Assembly (NCBI RefSeq): GCF_964355755.1
Contig: NC_092680.1
Location: 1,059,001-1,123,000 of the forward strand
Origin: Antedon mediterranea
Taxonomy: Eukaryota; Echinodermata; Crinoidea; Comatulida; Antedonidae
Reading direction: 5' to 3'
DNA: 64,000 nt
In this document: positions 25,201-52,400 of the stretch, in pieces
How the letters are laid out: every line of letters starts with the position of its first letter
Numbering within the stretch: position 1 is the stretch's first letter
Made by a program: the position numbers and the translations under genes
The notes under the pieces: model-generated
What the model saw: the letters and a program-made list of their open reading frames with translations, nothing else
Database searches by the model: none
What the model was told of the DNA's origin: nothing

Positions 25201-26747
25201 CACTATCAAACTAATTTGACAAAAAAGTGTTATGTGCCCGATTATGGTAGTGATATGCTTAAATATGGTGGTGATAACATCATCCTGTTCATATATGGGC
25301 ACATACATTTTTTTTTAACATACATTGTGGTTATGTATAGACAGAGCTTAAGACGCAACGCAGGGACGTTAGCGCAATTTGACAAATCACAATAGATTGA
25401 TTATCCGAACTGTCGCTTGTCATTGGTCAGTTTGCTTGCGTTAGGTTTACGTCTGTTGCGTTGCGCTAGTGGGAGCCAAGTTATATGGACTACGCAACAT
25501 TATAAAATCTTAGTAGTAGTAGTAGGTATAGGAACTATCACAACTCTTTGGATATACGTTCAGGTAGTACTGTACGATATATGGAATGTTGTGATTAATC
25601 TCACTCTTGCCTGGTTGCTTCTCTCAGTGGCGGATCCATGGTTTTCAAATTGTGAAGACGACGGATGTAGCCGACCAGTCCGATTCCCATCCCGAAATTA
25701 CAATGCAAAACATAAGACATTGGATTAACTTTATTTCATCATTTTAGGCCCTGCCTTCTTCCGAATTATTTCAAAATCTTGGATACGCCACTGAAAGAAG
25801 TAACAAACAACATTTTTTATGTCTTTTTTGTTTATTTTTGTGTGTGTTTTACACACTGTTCAAACACACACGCACACCTACGCATACTTCCGTTTTGTAA
25901 AAGTTATTTACAGTATACTTTAATGACATCCATTACGTATTATATTTATATATGTATATGTTTTATTTGTGAATCGTATTTACATGTTTTCGGTTAACCC
26001 CCACATTCATTGTGGTATTATAGAATATTGCAGATGTACAATTTTATGTAATCATAATAATTATGTAAAGTTATTGTTTCAAATGTACATTGGATTTAAT
26101 TATAAGTAGCTATCATAATGCAATACAGTGTGTTTTAATTAACATTAATTATAATATTGATGATTTTAGTAGAACAGTGCATTGAAAGAAGACAAGTACG
26201 TGAGTATCAATGCGACAAGTTTGTAGTACCAAACGAGTAAAACTGGTTTCTTACCTTTTGTTTTGAGGAAGATAGTCCACTTTATTATCTTGCCTCGTCT
26301 CTTTAAAAACAAATATAAGAGAAAACAGGACGATAACGGTCGACGATAGATAACGGTCGACGATAGATAACTATATATTTTCCTACAGAAAAAATAAATC
26401 GAAACTTTTTCAACTACTGTATATGTTTAGTAAGGGCAATAATACCATGACGAAACAAATATGTTAATGTTCTTATTGATCATGACGTCAGTTGAGAATG
26501 TTATTTTCGTCAAAGACAGCATAAATTGTTATCATAATTATAGGATGAACTCTTTTTATTTGTTTTCTGTAAGAAAAAATGTATCATCGTCGTTCTTTAT
26601 CATGTATCGTTACAGGCCTTAATATCTTGCTTTATCCAAATATTTGTACTTTTATCCTTTTTTTCAGATGGTTATTATAATCTACTCTACGCATCTAATG
26701 AATACGGTACTTTGATTACATTGTTACATCTGTCTGGTATTTATTAA
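22231..26747 (+). CDS. Secreted WSC-Thr/Glu linker-F5/8C protein, paralogue 2, CUB domain lost
   Basis: Rebuilt exons: 22231-22273, 22744-22797, 23315-23590, 23790-23993, 24124-24470, 24964-25120, 26170-26199 and 26668-26747. They total 1191 nt, 396 residues. The start MMPDRKSRRHNVTE is followed by FYIFLLMLLSNEGS (signal or signal-anchor). WSC (YLGCFKDASSRAM, CFCGDETYN, NAQQICGGGWRN), six PTTEVETT-type repeats and a full F5/8C domain (QWVQVDLCYLTNVSGIITQG, EAQFIRVNPTEWSG, MRFAVLGC) follow. The exon that aligns with the paralogue-1 start exon has GTG where paralogue 1 has ATG, so the start must be in the upstream exon. The CUB exon is decayed, but phase 1 on both sides lets the signal exon join WSC. 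The last two exons are weakly supported. Confidence 0.75.
22906..22975 (+). pseudogene. Decayed first CUB exon of paralogue 2
   Basis: After a retained TTTTAG acceptor, GCAATTCGTGTGATGGAACA aligns with the CUB exon of paralogue 1 at 14604. Bases are missing after GGAACA, which shifts the frame. ACCAAATTAGCC then puts in a stop, and the donor is gone. The other two CUB exons are not found before the WSC exon. Confidence 0.8.
24515..24836. repeat. 25-bp minisatellite (CTCCACTCTA core), about 12 copies
   Basis: The unit is CTCCACTCTA twice plus CTAAA. It fills part of the intron that splits the F5/8C domain of paralogue 2 and starts about 50 bp after the donor. Paralogue 1 lacks it in the matching intron. 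Confidence 0.95.
25171..25484. mobile_element. Nested MITEs: family A inserted in family B
   Basis: Outer ends are AAGCTTGGTTCCCACT (25171) and CTAGTGGGAGCCAAG (ending about 25482). Inside, 25189-25347 is a family A element with CTCTGTCCACACTATCAAAC and CAGAGC ends and TTAA on its right side. Confidence 0.8.
25625..25793. mobile_element. Short hAT-like MITE, 169 bp
   Basis: Ends are CAGTGGCGGATCC and, on the right, GGATACGCCACTG, an imperfect 13-bp TIR pair with the CAGTGGCG start common in hAT elements. An 8-bp target duplication is not clear. Confidence 0.55.
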
Positions 26748-27713
26748 CAGAGATGCAATAAACAAGGCTTACGTATGTGAGATTCTTTGGGAAATACTAC
26801 AATGTTCAAAAGTGGCAATTGCCTTGGTATTTATGTATCTGCACAGTACCACGCCTTGTAAACCACCACCTACCAACATGCTAAACTGTACTTAAACTGT
26901 GGTGGAAATAAACGCAATCAATATTATTTTCTTTAGTATTAAATTTTATTTTAAAATGAAATAGACAAGCAAATTATCATTAAAATCTACATTTAGATAC
27001 ATCTTAACTAGACTGACGTTTGCAAATCATTGAGATACAAGTCTAGGTGCATTACAGTAGTTCGTTAATTATTCAAGACGTTCTGGATGATGGGACAGTG
27101 ATCCCTTCTTATATACGACAGGAATATCGCATTGACCTGCCATAATAATATATGTTCGTATGTCTGTATAAAATAATGACTTATTACAAATACATATGAC
27201 CATGAACTTGGCTTTTATTTCGTCGTTTAAACTTATCCACCAATCCCCACCAAGCGTATTTTATTTTGACAAAAACATTATTTAATTGCAGTAAGCATAT
27301 TTCGCATAAAAAAATATAAATATAAATATCTAGCTATTCAGAATTGAGTTCTGTAGATATATTACTGTGTATATGCATCTGATTCAATTCCGATTCAATG
27401 AACGACGATTGATATTTGATTACAATTATTCAAATATTGTAATGGCAAGACTTCAAATAATTTGACACTAACATTACTAATTATATTATTTACGCGCTAT
27501 TATTATTTATTAGTATTGATTATCAATTGATGCTACTGTTAATTTGATATCGATCATATCGATTAGTAGGATTAGCTGAACTTTATATTAATAGTGTTTA
27601 CTTATTCAATATTCATTTCATTTATTTGTACACAAGGGAAATTAATGTTCTCGTCAGTAATAAACAAATTCAATTGTGATACAAAACAAATATGTGCGTA
27701 GTACCCAGCATAT
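26748..27713. other. Convergent intergenic region
   Basis: Lies between the 3' end of the WSC/F5/8C gene (plus) and the stop of the EGF receptor (minus). AT-rich; it must hold both 3' UTRs. No coding exon or clear repeat was found. Confidence 0.5.
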
Positions 27714-44233
<16,520 letters not shown>

Positions 44234-44539
44234 GATTGATTTGTTTCTTCGATTGTATTACCAGTGCACAAATGTTGCATTGGAACCGTAGGGTACATTA
44301 CATGTTTCTGTAATGAAATATCATTTAGCTGAATTGTCCTTTTAAATACAATTTCTGTTGTTCACATGCAGTGATCCAGGACCGTTTGGTACCATGCGCA
44401 GTTGACATTGGCAAAACGCCATTTGAACAAAGGATAGAAACAACACAACAAGATCGTTTTTGTTATATAATTGTATATACGTTATACAAAAATAAATCTC
44501 TGACATAAAAAGTCTTCTGTAATGGTGTAACAAACACCA

Positions 44540-45310
44540 CTTGACTTGGTTCCTCACTATGACTATGACGTAAGCGCAGCGCAAGCATTTTGCCACCTGA
44601 CATGACTTGGTTCCTCACGAGGACTAGGACGTAAGCGCAGCGCAAGCATTTTGAGCAATCACGACGGGATTTAGAATGATTCACCGCGTCTTGATTGGTT
44701 GCGTTGCTTGGGTTGCGCTTAAAGCGTGGTTCCCACTAATGCTTGTTTCCCACTAGAACGTAACGCAAGGACGTAAACGCAACGCAAGCGTTTTAACCAA
44801 TGACAAGCGAAGTTATAGACAGTTAGCAATCACAAGCGAATAAGCCATCGCTTAAGCGAATAAGCCATCACTTGTGATTGGTCAATTCACTTGCGTTGCG
44901 TTACGTCCTTGTGTTGCGTCGTTAGTGGGAACCACGCTTTAAGCTTGGTTCCCACTAGAACGTAACGCAAGGACGTAAACGCAGCGTAAGCGTTTTAACC
45001 AATGACAAGCGAAGTTATAGACAGTTAGCAATCACAAGCGAATAAGCCATCGCTTGTGATTGGTCAATTCACTTGCGTTGCGTTACGTCCTTGTGTTGCG
45101 TCGCTAGTGGGAACCACGCTTACGCGACGCAACGCAGCGACGTATTGACTCAAAGTGCTGTATTGCGTAATCACAAGTGGGAACCGACGACGCAACAGTG
45201 CTGCAAACATCACATATTTGATTTCACGCAGGCGGAGGAAAACATAATTATTGGAAGAGCATTTACGTAGGTTGCATTACGTTGCGTCGCTAGAGTGGGA
45301 ACCAAGCTTA
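44540..45310. mobile_element. Array of MITE family B elements, about five joined end to end
   Basis: Units run about 44540-44600, 44601-44735, 44737-44940, 44942-45121 and 45121-45310. Most are bounded by GGTTCCCACTA or GTGGGAACC. The two middle units look nearly identical except for a 16-bp internal repeat (GCGAATAAGCCATC...) in the first. The array lies 0.3 kb upstream of the 31-EGF receptor start. Confidence 0.85.
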
Positions 45311-46406
45311 CCTTAAATCTGCAGATCTATCTGTTGCATTGCAAACAATGACCACAGAATAACCAACAATTAATTTGTCAACAACTAACCTTGTTTGTAT
45401 CCTACACAGAATCACAACACTATTATTTTTGGCCTTTCAATTGTAAGACATGTGATATAGAGCGGAAATATTTTGCATCCAGAATTAAAACAGGTTTGTT
45501 TGGTGCAAGATCATTCATCCTTACAATAACATAAAACGTAGGCATACATTGGAAACTAATTAACATTTACCACAATAGATCTCGGTGTAAATATTGATTT
45601 GTTTCTGTACAGCTACAGTCTACTGAATACGACATTCTACGCATGTTCAGATATCTTTTTAAGATTATACCTTTGGTCGTTGTTTTTGATATAAAAATGG
45701 TGGAAGATTTATTTCATTAAAAAAACATCCTAGTGTACGTTCCCATTACATTCGGTAGTAAATTTCGAATATATTATTTTGTCCGTATAAAGTTGAATTA
45801 TGCTGACCAAGTTCCAATTCGTCAATTTTGTAAGCTATCATCAAAAACTTGAAATGTGGTGGTGCCATGTTTGGACCAACTCTGAACCATAAACCAACTC
45901 TGAACCATAAACCAACTCTGAACCATAAACCTACTATTCATACAAATATTACGCCATAATTTAGACAATGGGAAATTTGAATAAACACATAAAAAATGTT
46001 TAACATTTATTTAAAAACACAAATATACATTAAAAAATAAACTTTATTTTATTTATTACTCCACATTAATTTACAATTTTGTTTACACACCCGCAATTAT
46101 ATTAGGCAGTTAAAGAGAAATATGAAATAAATGGCTTTAATATTTACATGCATTTTTAATACTAAAACATTCAAAACTGAGTAGAAATAATGATATGAAA
46201 ATAGAAGAATAGATAACGTATTCGTTGATGTATTCATACTGTAAAGATCTAATATCTACACTATCAAACTAGTCTGACAAATGTGATGTGCCCATATATG
46301 GACATGATGATATCATAGCCCTACTATATTTGGGCACATCACACTTTTTAAAAAACTAGTTTGATAGTGTGGACAGTGCTTTAGATAACTTAGAGTAGCG
46401 TTTTTA
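45311..46406. other. Intergenic between the two EGF receptors
   Basis: Contains three tandem copies of CAACTCTGAACCATAAAC near 45875-45935 and a family A MITE at 46254-46380 close to the stop of the SRCR/EGF receptor. Nothing coding was recognised. Confidence 0.5.
46254..46380. mobile_element. MITE family A copy
   Basis: ATCTACACTATCAAACTAG at the left and CTAGTTTGATAGTGTGGACA at the right, with central ATGTGCCCATATATGGACAT. About 25 bp beyond the receptor stop codon, so probably inside its 3' UTR. Confidence 0.85.
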
Positions 46407-49400
46407 TTATGGGACGAAATGCATATACGTGCTAGCAGGCTTTTGAAGTTCCATATATGTGGTGTCTGTTGAGTACGCACTGTCTCGCAATTCATCATAG
46501 ATATTACTATTAGGCTCCATGTATTCATTATCATTGGTTGTAGATTTCACATCCGGGTCATGTTCCTTTTTTAGATTGTCATATTGGTGGTCATCGATTG
46601 GTGGTTTACTAACACTGTTAAATAGAAATGGTAGTGTTACGTGGAATATGTCTACAGAAAGATGGATTACAAGTTTATCGCACCACAACAATAAAATGTT
46701 TAAACTAATTAAATAAGTTTTTGTTTTAACCTACAACTTTTACTGCGGCAGCAATGTGGATAATTGTAATTTCATCTACTTATTATGATGTAAATTTGTT
46801 TAAAATTAAATTGAAATAGAGGAAATGATAATAAAGAATCAAACAGAAGAGGAATGGTTACTGCAATTCTAGATTATATTGGTTTGTCATGAAAGTTAGT
46901 TACTCACTCAATTGTATATATCTTGTTGTCAATTCCACTTAACGCTGGTTTCGGTGAACTATTAGTACGAATGAAAAGAAATGAATTTAAAACTTAAAAA
47001 AAAATAATATGCTAGAAGAAGAGACAATATAATGCGATGAGCCACAGAGCAACAATAAACAACCTGAGCTAATGAGCTAAAACCTGTTCCGGAAACAAAT
47101 CAGGTTCAGTAGTTTGTCTTTGTAAATGTAGCAGGTAATGTTCAGACTTACCTAGGTTTATTGCTGATAAAACAAACAACTATTAAAACAATAATAACAA
47201 CAAAAATAACAGCACCAGCAGCTCCAGCGATTACACCTACAAAACAAAAGTACAACTTGAGCACAGTACAGAAAATACATAACATTTAAAAAAATGTAGC
47301 AGTTTTCTACCTAGTTAACAATAGCCTAGTTATGATCTACAACAGTATCTGTTATTTTAAATTGCATGAGTTATTATTGTTATGAGTATATTGTTGTCAT
47401 TTCTCAGCATTATTTTACCTGGTAAGACAGACGATTGCCTTAATTTTTTTACAATTTTAAATACAGTACAATATGTAAGTAACTTTAACAGTGTGATAAA
47501 CACGTATACTGAACATAAACTCTACAATAAGGTAATACAGTACAGTCGTGTAACCAAATTTGATGAATATTATACCTATTGGTAGATCTGATGAAGACTG
47601 TTCTTCAGGTACATTGACTACTGGTTGATCTGTTCCATCGATTAGTGACGTTGTCTCCATCAGTTGTCTGGTGGTGGTGGTGGTGGTGGTGGTAGTACTT
47701 TCAACTGGAAAAATACATTTGGATTTATATAATTATAATAGGCCCGAATATATTCTACGAGGTATACGGTAGTCTAGGGTTTTCCCTTCTTCTTAAGATT
47801 AAACCATGTACAGTTATTAAAAGATTTATTACATTGTTTTTCTTTTTTATACAATCAATCAATCAGACTTATATAACGCCGGTATCCATAATGATAATGT
47901 TCAGAGGTGCTTGAAAAAGTTAAACAGCAAATGCTTCTTGGTACAGGTGAGCTTTCAGACGTATGTTGAGGGTATTTTTCTGAGATCTTTCGATCCATTA
48001 GTATAGTATTCTATAAACGGGATGCTGCTGCACATGCGCGATGGCCATACGACTAAAGTTTCCATTTAGGAACATAAAGAAGTTGATTATATTGATGCAC
48101 TCAATGTACCAGATGAGATACAAGATTATTATGTAGTGACGTGTTTTTAATTACAACCAGCATGCTCTGGAAACAAATACAGTTTTACTCCATCTTATAA
48201 TTCTTGTATTTTATATTGCTCCATCACTCTCATGCACCATATTTTTTCGAATTATCATTATCATACTCACATTCATCACATCTGTCGCCGAACCAACCAT
48301 TCTGGCAGATGCACGTATATCCGCTATCGTCATGATCAATACAGGTAACTGCATTCACACAAGGATTGTTAATACATGTCATTTCTGAAAAAAAAAACAC
48401 CCTTGTTTTGATCCAAATAGTTGAGCTAAGGAATTATGATAAAGATAGCGCCAAGCATAATCCAATTAGAGATACATTTTCCAGGAAAAAAACTTGGGGT
48501 CCAAGCAACATAATATCAGAAATATTGTATATGACTCATGTTTTCATCAATCATAATAAGTATTGATTATTTAATATTTTTAAAACGGTAAACAAGAATA
48601 ACGTCGGTTGACTTTTCTTATCTAAATACGATATAACTTTTGGAAAAACACTTAAAAATGAATTGTTAGACCCATTGTTTAAGTTCATATAAGTGTACCT
48701 GTGTCGCACAAAGTTCCTGTCCAACCAACGTCACAAAGGCAGTAGAACGTCATTAAACTATGGAAGTCAAAACATGTTCCCATAACACAAGGATCAGGAT
48801 CACATAAACTTTGAACTGGAAAAAAAAATGTTTTGTTGAGTCAGTTTTTTCTTCAAACAAATAGACATAAAACCAAACCTGATAAAACAATTCATTACAA
48901 CAGATGGTACATTTTGTATTGTACAGTTTTATAATTATGCAACAGATTTTACCTGTTTGGCAATCTTGGCCGTCAAATCCTTCTGGACAATAACATTGAT
49001 AGTCGCCATCACTACCAATATCCACACATGTGCCTCCATTCAAACACGGCTCAGCATGACATCCTATAGTAGCTATTCAAGAACAATTTAAAGATATAAT
49101 AAATAAGATAGATAATATTGGAAACCATATTGTTGTAAAGATAAATATTTGGCCCACATGGCGTTTCATACGTGTACTTCTTTCAGCTTAATCCAGTTTT
49201 GAAAAATCGAAACGCTACCTGATCAGATGGACTAACAACAATAGAGACTTTAACAAATCTGGTATCACCAGAAATATTCTGGTATGGTTTGAAACGATCA
49301 TAAACAGAACATTTTGTGTATGTTTGTCACGATAAAAATGCGAAATTACTATAATAAAATTAATTGTTAAACCGATATTAGGCTCACTTACATATTTCAC

Positions 49401-52400
49401 AGTTATCGCCTGTCCAACCATCGTTACAGGAACAAACATAGCCAGATTCAGACAATTCATGACATTCACCGTGTAAACACGGGTTACTCAAACATTCCGC
49501 TTCCATGTCAATTTCTATAATATAAAGTTGTAATATATCAATGACGTTAGATATTGATAATGCATTTAATTAGGTTTAAAAATTATTATTAATATTATTA
49601 ACGTTCTAAATGTATCACAAAGATTCAGTTAAAACCTTTATGTAGACATGATGTAGACATCTTGATAATATTATTATTAAGATGTCTACACTATCAAACA
49701 AGTTGGACAAAAAAGTGCGATGTGCCCAAATGTGATAGTGATATGCCAAAATATGGTAGTGATATGACGTCACCATGTCTATATGTATAGGCACATCACA
49801 TTTTGTCACAAGTTTGATAGTGTAGACAGAGCTTTACGAATACGTTTGTCTTTATTTACGGACGTGATTTAAAAAAAAAGTTAAAACCGTGTACTAGGAT
49901 ACCTTCATCACAATGTTGCCCTGTCCATCCTTCCGCACAACGACAGACGTAAGAGCCATCACTAGGGTTTATCAAGCATTGTCCATTATAACATGGTTGT
50001 GCGTCACATGCGTTTATTTCTATACAAATACATTATATATTAAAATAGAATCTATATACTAAAATTACAGTACACGAATTTTTTTTACAATAACTGTCTT
50101 TTTTGTAGATAGTTGGAATAACAATAAAGTGGAGAGTTGCTAAGCACACTGACATTTTACATAATTATATATATAAATATATATATTTCATACTCAGCAG
50201 ATTTTTTTTTATAGAAAAAAAACCAATAATTGTTGTCTTGTACAAATTATTTTTAATGCATGACACGTAGAACAGGTCAGAGCGTTTGCGGGAGAAACTG
50301 TGTTCTTACATGGAAAGAAAACCAGGAAAAAATAATTTAAAATAAAAAGAAACTTACCGATCTCACAGTTGTCACCAAGATACCCATCCATACAATTGCA
50401 TTCATATCCTCCAGTATCAAAATCAACACACTGTCCATTATTTCGGCACGGGTACAGATTACAACCGTTTCGTTCTAAAAGAAGTAATATTTTAAAAAGA
50501 TTTCATACCCTTTGTTCCAATTTAGAAGATGAAAGTTTATTTCATAAAGAACAAAAAGGCTTTGGACGTTCATGAACATTTCGAATTACATATGAGTGAG
50601 TGGCCGAGCGGTTAAGACAGTGGAACCGTAATCACGTAGCCATAACATCGGCAGGGGTTCGAAGCTCACTCACTCCATGGTTCTGGTGGTAGAACGAGTC
50701 TTCTCGGATAAGGACTATAAACCGTAGGTCCAGTGTACATATCTAGCTCGTGTGCACTTTAAAGAACCTAGTACATCTTTCGAGACGAGTAGAGGGTTAC
50801 CCCGGTGTATTAGTACATCACAGCCACTGATCACCAACTGGGCCCTCTGGGAGATCAGTCTTTGACTGAAGAGGTCACCCAGTATAAAGATAAAACAAAC
50901 AAACAAACAAACAAACAAACAAACAAAATATGGCCCAATGTTTCTAAGAACAATTTAAAGAGAAGCTGTAAAATTATAAATTTCGTGTTATTTACATTTT
51001 TATGTCTGATAAATTGTGTTTACCTGTTTCACAATGTGTACCGATCCAGCCATATAGACAGTTACATTTATATACCAGGCCATCGGATGAAATGCTTTCA
51101 CAACTTCCACCATTAAAGCATGGATATAAGTCACAACCGACCATTTCTAAAATTAAAAAAAAGCTCATTTATAAATGCTTAGTGTAAGAAACAAGAAAAC
51201 TAGAAAATGTTACCAGAGTACAATTTGTAAGCAAAGGCAAAAGTTGTGTCTGACTTTTAAGCAGAAAGTGACACGAAAAACAGTGCTGATGCTGTAGTAA
51301 ATGTAATGCTACTAGATGATAGAAATAATCAGAGTTATAACTAATGCTTCGTTCTTTTCTTTTTTGCATTTGGGCCGAAATCAGTCACTGTATAGGTAGA
51401 GTTATTATGTTTAGGTTTGTTAGTAGTTCACTTTACCTTGATCACAATTAGGACCCGTATAACCATCGTTGCAATCACATGAGTAGCTACCAATAGACGG
51501 ATAACATATTCCATTTACACATGGATTACTGTCACATGCAGTGATTTCTAGTGAGATAAATATCACATTTAAATAAGTATTATGAATTATTATGATTTTC
51601 TTATCGGTCGCTATAATATCGGTCGCTAAAGCTTATCAAAATTTGAGTTATCTGTATCTTTGATTATGTGCCGAAATATATTGATTGCATTTACCAATTA
51701 TTTCGGTCAGTTTTTGAGCGCATGATAATGAATCTAACTATCAAACACACGTACCAATGTCACATTCTGATCCCATCCATCCAACATCACATATACAAGT
51801 ACTATACGGCAAACTAGATACACAATACCCGTTCACACACGGATTATAGCAGGTAATGATCACTGCAAACAAAATTAAAATATGTTAGTTAGAGAATATC
51901 GATAAAACGTATTAAAACAATAAATCCCAAAAGACACGCGATCTTGGTTTTTCTGAAACCCATTTATAATAGTGCAAACATAACTATTATTGTTATTGCT
52001 TTTTGTTTCTAATTCCTGATAATATTTCTTTGTTTCTTACTCACATAATCTTTGCTCAAAGTTTTCTTCTTTTTTTTTTTACTTTTCCTATAGTTTACTA
52101 TTTGAAAACTGTACGATATAGGCCTAGGCACTACAATCATAGGCCTAGGCCCTACAATCATAGGCCTACCTGGTAAGAATAACGATTGTTTTAAATTCCA
52201 TTATTTGAACCACTTACCACTTGGCGTGCTGGTGTCCAAATAGGAATAATCGACTGTAGGCCCATAATAATCTATGAAATAAACAGTAATTATTTTAATT
52301 TTTTGTTGAAAAATATATATTTTTATAACTTTGATATAATAGTTTAACAAAAACAAAACAATTACCACTTGGACCTCCTGTAAAATCGTCATCTTCATCA

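Noticed and set aside
46908-46958. Possible poison exon with a TGA in the receptor tail
   Set aside because: On re-reading base by base the 51-nt exon is open in phase 2 and joins the tail exon through GA|T without a stop.
50592-50675. Plus-strand tRNA-Ser/Leu gene
   Set aside because: Acceptor stem pairs well but the other stems are broken and a SINE body with an AAAC tail follows.
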